This document shows positions 1-13,380 of a DNA stretch of 64,000 nt, piece after piece (the first letter of the stretch is position 1; the number at the start of each line of letters is the position of its first letter). The position numbers were made by a program, and so were the translations under genes. Source of the stretch: an uncultured Collinsella sp. Its GTDB lineage: Bacteria; Actinomycetota; Coriobacteriia; Coriobacteriales; Coriobacteriaceae. The notes below the pieces were generated by a model, which had not been told where the DNA came from, made no database searches, and was given only the letters and a program-made list of their open reading frames with translations. The stretch covers positions 55,559 to 119,558 of the forward strand of contig UQMK01000003.1 of the NCBI GenBank assembly GCA_900542085.1, read 5' to 3'.

Positions 1-659
<659 letters not shown>

Positions 660-665
660 TTGACT

Positions 666-5141
<4,476 letters not shown>

Positions 5142-5147
5142 CTAGTT

Positions 5148-5256
5148 CCGCCGTTCTAACGAACGGCGGCGACCTCCGTCGCTGCGCGGCCCCCAGAGCT
5201 ACAATCTGTCATTCAAAAGGCAGGGCATGACCAAAAGGTCAATGCCCTGCCTTTTT
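5148..5256 (+). terminator. rpoBC terminator region, two hairpins
   Basis: Directly after rpoC a perfect 9-bp stem (CCGCCGTTC, TAAC loop, GAACGGCGG; 5148-5169) has no T-run. About 45 nt later a long stem at 5215-5254 (AGGCAGGGCATGACC pairing with GGTCAATGCCCTGCCT) ends in TTTTT, a typical intrinsic terminator. The second one probably ends the rpoBC transcript. Confidence 0.85.
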
Positions 5257-5374
5257 CATGCCACCTTGTACGCTCTGGGGACCGCTCGCTTGCGTATGCT
5301 CAACCTGTTGCGTTCCGTTGATCCCTTGTCAATAAGGGGCAGGCTATTTTTGGTAGGTTATTCCTGCTTGAATT

Positions 5375-5403
5375 TGAAACATATCGCTCGGTCAAAGCGT
5401 ATC
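5375..5403 (+). promoter_or_regulatory. putative ECF-sigma promoter
   Basis: TGAAAC (5375-5380), a 17-nt spacer and CGTATC (5398-5403) resemble the GAAAC / CGTA promoters of ECF sigma factors such as SigW. It lies about 50 nt before the sigma gene start, which suggests autoregulation. Confidence 0.5.
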
Positions 5404-5451
5404 TATGGTGAGGGCCTCATCAAGAATCATTACCGTCACCGGGAGGTGATT

Positions 5452-5970
5452 ATGGAAGAACAAGCATTTAGACAGGCGGTTGAAGATCACCGGGATGTCG
5501 TGTTTCGGATCGCATTGACGTACCTGCGCGATCGCGCCGATGCCGACGATGTTGCCCAAGATGTCTTTCTTAAGCTGCTCAAAAGCGATACGCAATTTGA
5601 GAGTTGGGAGCATCTTCGCCGCTGGCTTATCCGGGTCACGATCAATGAATGTAAATCGCTCTTTCGAAAGCCATGGAGGCGTGTGGAGGATATTGAGAAC
5701 CTGGCCGATTCGCTTTCGACGGCGCAGGAGGAGACCAAGGCGGTCCTGTCAGACGTTATGCGACTTCCGGAGCGATTCCGTGTTCCCATCGTGCTCTATT
5801 ACTATCTGGGCTTTTCGACCTCAGAGATTGCCGAGTTGTTGCATGTACCAGCCGCGACCGTTCGAACGCGTTTAGCTCGCGGTCGATCGAAGCTTAAATT
5901 CATCCTAGAGGAGGGCGACCGTGAAATCCAATCAAATCAAGCAGGCCTTCGAGTCCATCCAAGCCGATAG
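5452..5970 (+). CDS. ECF-family RNA polymerase sigma factor
   Basis: A 172-residue sigma-70-type protein. Region 2 is visible as YLRDRADADDVAQDVFLKLL, and region 4 as a helix-turn-helix around LGFSTSEIAELLHVPAATVRTRL. Regions 1 and 3 are absent, as in ECF factors. ATG 5452 is chosen because GGGAGGTGAT sits just upstream; the frame is open further upstream but has no better start. The last 50 bp overlap the next gene, a membrane protein likely to act as its anti-sigma partner. The regulon cannot be told from the sequence, apart from the ECF-like promoter at 5375-5403. Confidence 0.9.
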   Translation: MEEQAFRQAVEDHRDVVFRIALTYLRDRADADDVAQDVFLKLLKSDTQFESWEHLRRWLIRVTINECKSLFRKPWRRVEDIENLADSLSTAQEETKAVLSDVMRLPERFRVPIVLYYYLGFSTSEIAELLHVPAATVRTRLARGRSKLKFILEEGDREIQSNQAGLRVHPSR

Positions 5971-6997
5971 CGATCTTGCAGATCGCGTCCTAAATACCGC
6001 TGCGGGTGAGCCGCTTCATCGAAAGGGCCACGCGAAGCCTCTCTATGTTGCCGTAATCGGATGTCTTGCCGGGGTTTTGGCGACTGGAGGGGTCGCCTAC
6101 GCCGTTGTCAATTCCAGATATTTTGCCTCAGCCTGGGGAAACCACGGCAACGGGGATTCCATTACCTGGACCAACGGCGGCTCATCGGGGACTAAATATA
6201 CCTATACCAGAGAATTTGGTGACGGCATTGCACCCCAAAGCCTGGAGGGTGCAGTCCAGGAGGTTAATCTGTCCGTCGAGGGCAACGGCTATACGCTCGA
6301 TATCCATGAGATGGCTATCGATCAAAACGGCTGCGGAGCCGTGACGTTTACGTTGTCCAATCCAAATGGTGTTAACTACTACAAGCCGGCAGCAGAGACG
6401 GGCGAACTTGTTCTCTATGGTGAAGAAGAACAAGGCATCGGCACGCCCAGCATGAACTTCGGCGAGGAATGGGCTGATACACGCTGCACCATTGATAAAG
6501 ACACATCAAGCGACACGGTCATTAACGGCACGATGTACTTTGCATCTTGGAATCGCGATCGAGATTTACGACATGCGGTCACCTGGAATATCAGTTGGAC
6601 AGAGGGCAAAGGTGAGGATGCGAAGGTGATCGAGGTATCGACGCCAGAGTTTAACGTCGGAGCGCACGTCGATACAAAGGAGCTCCGCTCCGACGACTCG
6701 CCTCTCGAGATCAGTCCGTTTTCCATCCAGACGCACATCGATGATCTGGGCTATGAAGCAGTTGATCATAAACTGACCGTCACCTACAAGGATGGGTCAG
6801 AGCAGATTATCGAAGATGACGACGCAGGGGCGTACAATTTCTATGTTTCGATGGCACGCAATAGCGGAGAGAACATTTGGGTGCCAACGAAGTTGATTGA
6901 TGTCGACCAAGTGGTTTCAGTAACGCTCGAAGGCACACGCTGCACTTCAACAGGGGGCGCCGAAACGTCGGAACCCTTTACCATCGTCTATTCGTAA
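5921..6997 (+). CDS. membrane-anchored putative anti-sigma factor
   Basis: A 358-residue protein starting at GTG 5921 with a strong ribosome site (GAGGAGG, 5908-5914). The start lies inside the sigma gene, so the two are translationally coupled. A cytoplasmic stretch of about 40 residues precedes one hydrophobic segment (about residues 41-63, PLYVAVIGCLAGVLATGGVA). The remaining 290 or so residues look extracytoplasmic and rich in beta strands (repeated short Thr/Val/Tyr strands). No zinc-binding HxxxCxxC anti-sigma motif is visible. The role as anti-sigma factor is inferred from position, overlap and topology; the outer domain may sense an envelope signal. I do not recognise the ligand. Confidence 0.7.
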   Translation: MKSNQIKQAFESIQADSDLADRVLNTAAGEPLHRKGHAKPLYVAVIGCLAGVLATGGVAYAVVNSRYFASAWGNHGNGDSITWTNGGSSGTKYTYTREFGDGIAPQSLEGAVQEVNLSVEGNGYTLDIHEMAIDQNGCGAVTFTLSNPNGVNYYKPAAETGELVLYGEEEQGIGTPSMNFGEEWADTRCTIDKDTSSDTVINGTMYFASWNRDRDLRHAVTWNISWTEGKGEDAKVIEVSTPEFNVGAHVDTKELRSDDSPLEISPFSIQTHIDDLGYEAVDHKLTVTYKDGSEQIIEDDDAGAYNFYVSMARNSGENIWVPTKLIDVDQVVSVTLEGTRCTSTGGAETSEPFTIVYS

Positions 6998-7004
6998 GAT
7001 TTGG

Positions 7005-7037
7005 GGCCGCTTTCTACTAGGGGAAGCGGCCTTCTTT
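7005..7037 (+). terminator. terminator of sigma/anti-sigma operon
   Basis: GGCCGCTT and AAGCGGCC form an 8-bp stem with a loop of about 11 nt, followed by TTCTTT. It lies 8 nt after the stop of the anti-sigma-like gene. Confidence 0.8.
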
Positions 7038-7082
7038 GCGGTAAATGGGCGGTTAGACCGCACGATATTCGCCTGCATTCCT

Positions 7083-7203
7083 GAAGTATGCGGCAAAATC
7101 TTGATGGGTCGACCACACCGTATATGCTCAAGCGCTCTACCTGCGGGTTTATTATCGCAAAACCCCGGTGCGCTCGGCGGGTCCAGAATTTGCCGCATAC
7201 TTC
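7083..7203. repeat. 15-bp inverted repeat, 91-bp interior
   Basis: GAAGTATGCGGCAAA (7083-7097) is exactly reversed at 7189-7203. The interior has a further short dyad (GGGTTT ... AAACCC). It lies in the roughly 560-bp gene-free stretch between the sigma operon and rpsL. No ORF is convincing here. It could be a mobile-repeat remnant or a structured RNA. Confidence 0.55.
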
Positions 7204-7439
7204 CGAAAGCGCCGCCGATTTCCATGCGACAGGTGAGAGCAGATCACCGTTGGAGCGCGACATTTCCCCAGATAAAACCGACCAAAATAAACCTGTCCCT
7301 TTTTGGCAGGTAACGTTGCCCCGACGAGCACGTCGGATCCCCGGCCCGGGAATCCGCCCCCGCGCACAGGAGGGGATTCCTTTTGTGTAGGCTTTGCGGA
7401 AATGTGCCAATTTTGGGATACGCCCGGCGGCGTGGTCTG

Positions 7440-7468
7440 TTGACGGCACAGCTAACGCCACGTATCCT
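7440..7468 (+). promoter_or_regulatory. str operon promoter
   Basis: TTGACG (7440-7445), exactly 17 nt, then TATCCT (7463-7468) give a good sigma-70-type promoter about 95 nt before rpsL. Just upstream, 7415-7434 holds a GGATACGCCCG...CGTG motif that recurs at the rplC and rplB promoters. Confidence 0.7.
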
Positions 7469-7561
7469 ATCGAACTGCGTGTTTCGTAGGGGGATGCTGA
7501 CCCCTCGATTCAAGCCGTTGCACTTTACAGAAAGCTGGAATCATTCGAGAAGGAGTACGCT

Positions 7562-7939
7562 TTGCCTACTATTAACCAGCTGGTTCGCCAGGGCCGTCGT
7601 TCCGTGCCCAAGAAGTCCAAGAACGCTGCTCTGCAGCACAACTCCCAGAAGCGCGGCGTGTGCACCCGCGTCTTCACCACGAGCCCCAAGAAGCCGAACT
7701 CGGCTCTTCGTAAGGTTGCCCGTGTTCGCCTCGTCAACGGCATCGAAGTTACTGCTTACATCCCGGGTGAGGGCCACAACCTGCAGGAGCACTCCATCGT
7801 GCTCGTCCGCGGCGGTCGTGTCCGTGACCTCCCTGGTGTCCGTTATCACGTCATCCGTGGCGCCTACGACGCTGCTCCGGTCCAGAACCGTATGCAGGCC
7901 CGTTCCAAGTACGGTGCTAAGCGCCCCAAGGCTAAATAA
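7562..7939 (+). CDS. rpsL: 30S ribosomal protein S12
   Basis: A 125-residue S12 of the small-subunit decoding centre, starting at TTG 7562 with AAGGAG at 7550-7555. The conserved loop TTSPKKPNSALRK is intact, with Lys at position 43 (E. coli numbering), but position 88 in RGGRVRDLPGVRYH is Arg (CGT) where E. coli and most bacteria have Lys. Lys88Arg is a classic streptomycin-resistance substitution, so intrinsic low streptomycin susceptibility is possible. First gene of the str operon. Confidence 0.98.
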   Translation: MPTINQLVRQGRRSVPKKSKNAALQHNSQKRGVCTRVFTTSPKKPNSALRKVARVRLVNGIEVTAYIPGEGHNLQEHSIVLVRGGRVRDLPGVRYHVIRGAYDAAPVQNRMQARSKYGAKRPKAK

Positions 7940-8013
7940 GCCAGATAACGTTTTGATACTTTCGCCGTGTGCCGTCTTGAGCGCCGCACGGTAGACACTT
8001 AAGGAGATTTCAC

Positions 8014-8487
8014 ATGCCGCGTCGTGCAGCAGCTAATCGTCGTGAGGTTCAGCCTGACGCCGTTTACAACAACCGCCTGGTGACTCAGCTCATCAACAAG
8101 GTCCTTCTTGACGGCAAGAAGGCCACCGCTGAGCGCATCGTTTACACCGCTTTCGAGATCGTTGCCGAGAAGTCCGAGGGTGGCGACGCTCTCGCTACCT
8201 TCAAGAAGGCTATGGACAACGTCAAGCCCACGCTCGAGGTTAAGCCCAAGCGTGTCGGTGGCGCTACCTATCAGGTCCCGATGGAGGTCAACTCCCGTCG
8301 TTCCACCGCTCTGGGTATCCGCTGGATCGTCAACTTCTCCCGCGCTCGCAAGGAGAAGACCATGGCCGAGCGTCTCGCCAACGAGATCCTCGACGCCTCC
8401 AACGGCCTGGGCGCTTCCGTCAAGAAGCGTGAGGACGTCTTCAAGATGGCCGAGGCCAACCGCGCGTTCTCTCACTATCGTTGGTAA
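8014..8487 (+). CDS. rpsG: 30S ribosomal protein S7
   Basis: A 157-residue S7 that nucleates the 30S head by binding 16S rRNA. ATG 8014 follows AAGGAG. The N-terminus MPRRAAANRREVQPD and the conserved block around GGATYQVPMEV and RRSTALGIRWIV identify the family. It lies between rpsL and fusA in the usual str order; the 74-nt gap after rpsL has no terminator. Length is normal for the family. Confidence 0.98.
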   Translation: MPRRAAANRREVQPDAVYNNRLVTQLINKVLLDGKKATAERIVYTAFEIVAEKSEGGDALATFKKAMDNVKPTLEVKPKRVGGATYQVPMEVNSRRSTALGIRWIVNFSRARKEKTMAERLANEILDASNGLGASVKKREDVFKMAEANRAFSHYRW

Positions 8488-8506
8488 GTTAAGGTAAGGA
8501 ACTAAC

Positions 8507-10606
8507 ATGGCTAAGCCTAAGTACAAGCTTTCCGATACCCGTAACATCGGCATCATGGCCCACATCGATGCCGGTAAGACCACCACGACCGAGCGTATTC
8601 TTTACTACACCGGTAAGACCCACAAGATCGGTGAGGTCCATGAGGGCGCTGCCACCATGGACTGGATGGTTCAGGAGCAGGAGCGCGGCGTAACCATTAC
8701 CTCCGCTGCTACCACCTGCTTCTGGAACAAGGACGGTAAGGACTACCGCATCCAGATCATCGATACCCCGGGCCACGTTGACTTCACCGCCGAGGTCGAG
8801 CGCTGCCTGCGCGTCCTCGATGGTGCTGTCGCCGTCTTCGACGCCGTTGCCGGCGTTCAGCCCCAGTCTGAGACCGTTTGGCGTCAGGCTTCCACCTTCA
8901 ACGTCCCCCGCATCGCCTTCATCAACAAGTATGACCGCGTGGGCGCTGACTTCTTCAACGCTATCGAGACCATGAAGGATCGTCTCGACGCCAACGCCGT
9001 GGCCGCTCAGGTCCCGATGGGCGCCGAGGACAACTTCTGGGGCGTCATCGACCTGGTCACCATGACCGCATGGGACTTCAAGGCCGACGAGAAGGGTATG
9101 ACCTACCCCGAGCCGATGGACGAGATCCCGGCTGAGTTTGCCGACATCGCTGCCACCAAGCGCGAGGAGCTCCTCGACGCTGCTGCCAGCTTTGACGACG
9201 AGCTCATGGAGAAGATCCTCATGGAGGAGGACTTCACCGTCGAGGAGCTCAAGGCTGCTCTGCGTAAGGGCGTTCTGGCCAACGAGCTCAACCTCGTCTT
9301 CGTGGGCTCCGCCTACAAGAACAAGGGCGTTCAGGAGCTGCTCGACGCTGTCGTCGACTACCTGCCCAGCCCGCTCGACGTTGAGGCCGTCACCGGTACC
9401 GATCCGGACACCGGCGAGGAGATCCAGCGTCATCCTTCCTTCGACGAGCCCTTCTCCGGCCTGGTCTTCAAGATCATGACCGACCCGTTCGTCGGTAAGC
9501 TCACCTACGTCCGCGTTTACTCCGGTCGCGCCGAGTCCGGCTCCTACGTGGTCAACGCTTCCAACGGTCAGCGTGAGCGCCTCGGCCGCATCCTCGAGAT
9601 GAACGCCGCCGAGCGTATCGACCGTGACGACGCCGCTGCCGGCGACATCGTCGCTTGCGTCGGCTTCAAGAACTCCACCACCGGTGACACCCTGTGCGCC
9701 GAGGGCAAGGAGATCGTCCTTGAGAAGATCGAGTTCGCCAAGCCCGTTATCGACGTTGCCATCGAGCCCAAGACCAAGGCCGAGCAGGACAAGATGTCCC
9801 TGGCTCTGACCAAGCTCGCCGAGGAGGACCCGACCTTCCAGGTGTCCACCAACCACGAGACCGGCCAGACCATCATCGCCGGCATGGGCGAGCTGCACCT
9901 CGAGATCATCGTCGACCGTCTGCTCCGCGAGTTCAAGGTTGACGCTAACGTTGGTAAGCCCCAGGTTGCCTACCGCGAGACTGCAGGTCACGACGTCGAG
10001 AAGGCTGAGGGCAAGTTCGTCCGTCAGTCCGGCGGTCGCGGTCAGTACGGTCATGCCGTCATTAAGCTCGAGAAGATGGAGGAGGGCTTCGGCTACGAGT
10101 TCGTCAACGCTATCGTCGGCGGCGTCGTGCCCAAGGAGTACATCCCGTCCATCGACAAGGGCATCCAGGAGGCCCTGAACACCGGTGTTATCGCCGGCTT
10201 CCCGGTCCTCGATGTTAAGGTCACCCTGTTCGACGGTTCTTACCACGAGGTCGACTCCTCCGAGGCCGCCTTCAAGATCGCCGGTTCCATGGCTATCAAG
10301 GACGCCCTCAAGAAGTCCGATCCGCAGCTGCTCGAGCCGATCATGGCTGTCGAGGTCGAGACCCCCGAGCAGTACATGGGCGACGTTATGGGCAACCTCT
10401 CCGGTCGCCGCGGCAAGATCGAGGGCATGGAGGATCGCAAGAACAGCAAGCTCATCCGTGCCAAGGTGCCGCTGGGCGAGATGTTCGGTTACGCTACCGA
10501 CCTTCGCTCCCAGACCCAGGGCCGTGCATCCTACACGATGCAGTTCGACTCTTATGAGCCGGCGCCCAAGTCCATCGTGGACGAGGTCATGAGCAAGAAC
10601 GCCTAA
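8507..10606 (+). CDS. fusA: elongation factor G
   Basis: A 699-residue translocase GTPase of the ribosome. Visible GTPase motifs are AHIDAGKTT (G1, residues 18-26), RGVTIT (G2), DTPGHVDF (G3) and NKYDRVGAD (G4, with Tyr where many EF-Gs have Met). Domains II-V follow, with GRGQYGHAVIKL and the domain V GDVMGNLSGRRGKIEGM loop. The start ATG 8507 lies 19 nt after rpsG. The next gene is rpsJ, not tuf, so the str operon here lacks EF-Tu at its normal place. Confidence 0.98.
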   Translation: MAKPKYKLSDTRNIGIMAHIDAGKTTTTERILYYTGKTHKIGEVHEGAATMDWMVQEQERGVTITSAATTCFWNKDGKDYRIQIIDTPGHVDFTAEVERCLRVLDGAVAVFDAVAGVQPQSETVWRQASTFNVPRIAFINKYDRVGADFFNAIETMKDRLDANAVAAQVPMGAEDNFWGVIDLVTMTAWDFKADEKGMTYPEPMDEIPAEFADIAATKREELLDAAASFDDELMEKILMEEDFTVEELKAALRKGVLANELNLVFVGSAYKNKGVQELLDAVVDYLPSPLDVEAVTGTDPDTGEEIQRHPSFDEPFSGLVFKIMTDPFVGKLTYVRVYSGRAESGSYVVNASNGQRERLGRILEMNAAERIDRDDAAAGDIVACVGFKNSTTGDTLCAEGKEIVLEKIEFAKPVIDVAIEPKTKAEQDKMSLALTKLAEEDPTFQVSTNHETGQTIIAGMGELHLEIIVDRLLREFKVDANVGKPQVAYRETAGHDVEKAEGKFVRQSGGRGQYGHAVIKLEKMEEGFGYEFVNAIVGGVVPKEYIPSIDKGIQEALNTGVIAGFPVLDVKVTLFDGSYHEVDSSEAAFKIAGSMAIKDALKKSDPQLLEPIMAVEVETPEQYMGDVMGNLSGRRGKIEGMEDRKNSKLIRAKVPLGEMFGYATDLRSQTQGRASYTMQFDSYEPAPKSIVDEVMSKNA

Positions 10607-10666
10607 GTTCGAGCTCCCTGTTACGTAATCCGCGAGAACATCTCTCGCACTCTTTGGAGGTTTAAG

Positions 10667-10975
10667 TTGGCTACCCAGAAGATCCGCATTCGCCTCAAGG
10701 GCTATGATCACGAGGTCGTCGATCAGTCCGCGAAGCTCATCGTCGAGACCGCTCAGAAGACCGGCGCTCGCGTTTCCGGTCCTGTCCCCCTGCCCACCGA
10801 GCGCAACCTGTACACGGTTATCCGCTCGCCGCACGTGAACAAGGACTCCCGTGAGCAGTTCGAGATGCGCACCCACAAGCGCCTCATCGACATCCTCGAC
10901 CCCACCTCGGGCACCGTTGATTCGCTCATGCGTCTCGACCTCCCCGCTGGCGTCGACATCGACATCAAGCTCTAA
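10667..10975 (+). CDS. rpsJ: 30S ribosomal protein S10
   Basis: A 102-residue S10 starting at TTG 10667 after GGAGGTTT. The sequence QKIRIRLKGYDHEVVDQSA and the loop SPHVNKDSREQFEMRTHKR are typical. In many bacteria rpsJ heads the S10 operon. Here it is the last gene of the str transcript and is followed at once by a strong terminator, so it is separated from rplC by 2.4 kb. S10 is also known as NusE, an antitermination factor. Confidence 0.98.
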   Translation: MATQKIRIRLKGYDHEVVDQSAKLIVETAQKTGARVSGPVPLPTERNLYTVIRSPHVNKDSREQFEMRTHKRLIDILDPTSGTVDSLMRLDLPAGVDIDIKL

Positions 10976-11001
10976 GCTTTTTGCTCGATAGTGCGATTTG
11001 C

Positions 11002-11034
11002 AAGGCCGCAGCCCTAAGGGTTGCGGCCTTTTTT
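11002..11034 (+). terminator. str operon terminator
   Basis: AAGGCCGCAGCCC pairs with GGGTTGCGGCCTT around a TAA loop, followed by a T6 run. It ends the rpsL-rpsG-fusA-rpsJ unit. Confidence 0.92.
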
Positions 11035-11116
11035 GTATCGATGGGGGTAAAGGGTCTACACTACTGAGCTATTCGACAAACGGGTGTATGAGCAAAACTG
11101 TTGGGGGCAGATACAG

Positions 11117-12271
11117 ATGGTCGAGTGGATCGTTCGTCGTGCGCAAGGCGACCGTGCGCGCGTGGGCACGTTGACGGGTGTGGTGTGTATTCTCGCCAAT
11201 GTTGCGCTTTGTGCTGCGAAGGGCGCAATTGGCGTGGTTTCGGGATCGGTTTCGATCGTGGCGGATGCCATGAACAACCTGTCCGATGCTAGCTCGAACA
11301 TCGTGAGCGTGCTGGGCTTTAAGCTGGCGGGCAAGCCGGCCGACCCCGAGCATCCTTACGGACATGGCCGCTACGAGTATCTTTCTGGCCTGGTCGTGGC
11401 GGCGCTCGTGCTGCTGATCGGCCTCGAACTGGTGAAGTCCTCGTTTGAGCGCATCATCCACCCCGAGCCTGTCGAGTTCTCGCTTGCCCTGGTGGCAGTC
11501 CTGGCGCTTTCGATGGTTGTTAAGCTGTGGATGGCGGCCCTCAACCAAAAGCTCGGTGACCGTATTGAGTCCGAGACGCTGCTTGCGACGGCTCAGGATT
11601 CCAAAAACGATGTCCTTGCCACGGGTGCTGTGCTGGCGTGCGCAATTGTTTCGCAGGTGACGCACATCAATCTTGATGCCTGGGTTGGACTTGCCGTTGG
11701 CGCCTATATTGGCTGGAGCGGTTTTGAACTCATCCAGGATACGGTGAGCCCGCTTTTGGGCCAGGCGCCCGATCCTAAGCTGGTCAAGCACATTCGAGAC
11801 AAGATCATGAGCTATCCCGGCGTTTTGGGCGTTCACGATTTGATGGTTCACGACTACGGCCCGGGCAGGAAGTTTGCAAGTGCGCACGCCGAGATGGCGG
11901 CCGAGGCCAGCCCGCTGGAAAGTCACGACACGCTCGACAATATTGAGCAGTCGTTTAGGGACGAGGACGGCATGATCGTCACGCTCCATTACGATCCCAT
12001 CGTGACCGACGATCCCAAGGTGGCGAGCATGCGCTTGCGCATCAACGCTATGGCTCAAGAGATCGATGGCCGCCTTTCGATTCACGATCTGCGCTGCGTG
12101 CCGGGCCCTACGCACACCAATGTGATCTTTGACTGCGTGCGGCCCTCGGATTTGGACATGGGAGCCGATGAGCTCAAACACGCGTTAGCCCAGAGGGTCG
12201 AATCGGAATACCCCAAGTCGATTGCCAAGATTACGATCGACGAGGACTATGTCGGCCGTACCCACGAGTAG
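11117..12271 (+). CDS. cation diffusion facilitator family transporter
   Basis: A 384-residue inner-membrane metal-ion efflux protein. ATG 11117 is preferred, with GGGGG nine bases upstream; an earlier ATG at 11084 would add 11 residues. The transmembrane domain carries the CDF signature near SVSIVADAMNNLSDASSN (TM2) and a DxxxD site in TM5 (AQDSKNDVLAT), followed by a cytoplasmic ferredoxin-like domain. The usual zinc-type HxxxD of TM5 is DxxxD here, which may point to manganese or another divalent metal; this is an inference. It lies between rpsJ and rplC with no link to ribosome function. A duplicated C-terminal region makes it longer than the 300-residue YiiP. Confidence 0.9.
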   Translation: MVEWIVRRAQGDRARVGTLTGVVCILANVALCAAKGAIGVVSGSVSIVADAMNNLSDASSNIVSVLGFKLAGKPADPEHPYGHGRYEYLSGLVVAALVLLIGLELVKSSFERIIHPEPVEFSLALVAVLALSMVVKLWMAALNQKLGDRIESETLLATAQDSKNDVLATGAVLACAIVSQVTHINLDAWVGLAVGAYIGWSGFELIQDTVSPLLGQAPDPKLVKHIRDKIMSYPGVLGVHDLMVHDYGPGRKFASAHAEMAAEASPLESHDTLDNIEQSFRDEDGMIVTLHYDPIVTDDPKVASMRLRINAMAQEIDGRLSIHDLRCVPGPTHTNVIFDCVRPSDLDMGADELKHALAQRVESEYPKSIAKITIDEDYVGRTHE

Positions 12272-12310
12272 GGCTGTGCCGGCAAAGCAAGTTATACAGA
12301 AGGGGAGAAT

Positions 12311-12937
12311 ATGAAGAGGCTGTATCTGCTCCGCCACGGCCAGACGGAATTCAACGTCAAAAAGCTCGTCCAGGGTCGCTGCGATTCACCGCTCACCAAT
12401 TTGGGTCGTCAACAGGCACAGACAGCGGCCGCATGGCTCAAGGTCCATGGCGTCGTCCCCGACAAAGTAGTCTCATCACCCTTAGGCCGAGCCATGGACA
12501 CGGCAAGTCTCGTTGCAACCGAACTCCTCGGCCCGGACGCAGCAGTCGAGCCCTGCGAAGGCATCATCGAACGTAGCTACGGCTCCTTCGAAGAAGGCCC
12601 CCACGACGCCCTGCCCGCCGACGTCTGGGATCCGGGCGAGGACCTGGTCCCCTTCGGAGGAGAAGGAAGCCAGGCGCTGCAAGAACGCATGGTAGACACC
12701 CTCACCAATATCATGGGAGCCGATGGCATCGAAACCCTCCTAGCAGTAAGCCACGGCAGCGCCAGCCGCCAATTCATCAAGGCTGCAGCCCTAGAGGGCT
12801 TCGAGCTCCCAGCAAAACTCCCCAACTGCGCCATCATGATCTTCAATTTTGATGAGGCAAAGCCACAAGCAGAAGGCGAGCCAATGCAATGCAAGTTCAC
12901 TCTCCAGCAAATAGTGGACCCCCAACAAAGTCATTAG
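12311..12937 (+). CDS. histidine phosphatase / phosphoglycerate-mutase family protein
   Basis: A 208-residue protein with the family signature LLRHGQTEFN at the N-terminus, where His9 is the phospho-acceptor. A second catalytic His occurs in LLAVSHGSASRQFI. It is smaller than cofactor-dependent phosphoglycerate mutase (about 250 residues), so a broad phosphatase role is more likely than glycolysis. The ATG is preceded by AGGGGAG. The second half uses more A-ending codons than its neighbours. A large inverted repeat follows and probably ends the transcript. Confidence 0.85.
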   Translation: MKRLYLLRHGQTEFNVKKLVQGRCDSPLTNLGRQQAQTAAAWLKVHGVVPDKVVSSPLGRAMDTASLVATELLGPDAAVEPCEGIIERSYGSFEEGPHDALPADVWDPGEDLVPFGGEGSQALQERMVDTLTNIMGADGIETLLAVSHGSASRQFIKAAALEGFELPAKLPNCAIMIFNFDEAKPQAEGEPMQCKFTLQQIVDPQQSH

Positions 12938-12982
12938 CCTGAACGAGCAGAGTTAAGCAGACATCAACGTGTCGTCTTCCGA

Positions 12983-13119
12983 GCTTGGCAGAGGGGCGGC
13001 GAAATATATTAAGTTTGTCGCGAGTTCCGCACGCAAAGGAAGGCACTTAATGTGCTTTCCGTCTTGCGCAGGACTGTAGAGCAGCAAACTTAATATATTT
13101 CGCCGCCCCTCTGCCAAGC
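12983..13119. repeat. perfect 35-bp inverted repeat
   Basis: Two 35-bp arms (12983-13017 and 13085-13119) are exact reverse complements. The 67-bp interior holds another stem (GGAAGGCAC with GTGCTTTCC). The arms start with GCTTGGCAGAGGGGCGG and contain AAATATATT. It lies in the gene-free stretch 12938-13386 between the phosphatase and rplC. It could be a MITE-like repeat or a strong transcription barrier before the rplC promoter. Confidence 0.85.
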
Positions 13120-13177
13120 CCAGGCGACTCCACGCACTTTACCTGCGTAAACAATGTGAGTGAAATATGAATCTCGA

Positions 13178-13203
13178 TGGATACGCCCGCACCCGTGTAT
13201 ACT
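13178..13203 (+). promoter_or_regulatory. rplC promoter with shared motif
   Basis: TATACT (13198-13203) is a good -10 box. Overlapping and upstream, TGGATACGCCCG, four bases and CCGTGTATAC form a block nearly identical to 15043-15067 before rplB. A canonical -35 at 17 nt is not evident. Confidence 0.5.
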
Positions 13204-13314
13204 AAACAGCTGTGTGTAACCAGGGGAGTATTCTGGCTGGACAAAATGCCTGCTTAATAGGGTTGTCAGGTAGTCCGGACGCAATACAAGACTGGGGAGC
13301 ACGTCGTGTAAGTA

Positions 13315-13380
13315 GTGGTCCTCTAGGGGCGTACGCTCGGTGGTGTACGCATTGTCCCAAGACCACGCGAGAGTTGGGAT
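13315..13380 (+). promoter_or_regulatory. rplC leader with ribosome-site hairpin
   Basis: The roughly 180-nt leader can fold two ways. GTGGTC (13315-13320) can pair with GACCAC (13361-13366), enclosing a GCGTAC/GTACGC hairpin (13329-13350). Alternatively TCCCAA (13355-13360) can pair with TTGGGA (13374-13379), which covers the only GGG-like ribosome site before the start at 13387. Such mutually affected stems suggest autogenous control, possibly by L4; this is inferred. Confidence 0.4.

Noticed and set aside
7383..7994. A 203-codon frame overlapping rpsL
   Set aside because: Out of frame with rpsL and Ser/Arg/Thr-rich; a shadow of the ribosomal gene.
8489..10876. A 795-codon open frame antisense to fusA and rpsJ
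   Set aside because: It is the third-position shadow of a GC-rich gene on the other strand; composition is unnaturally Leu/Val/Gly/Asp-rich and no family or ribosome site is visible.
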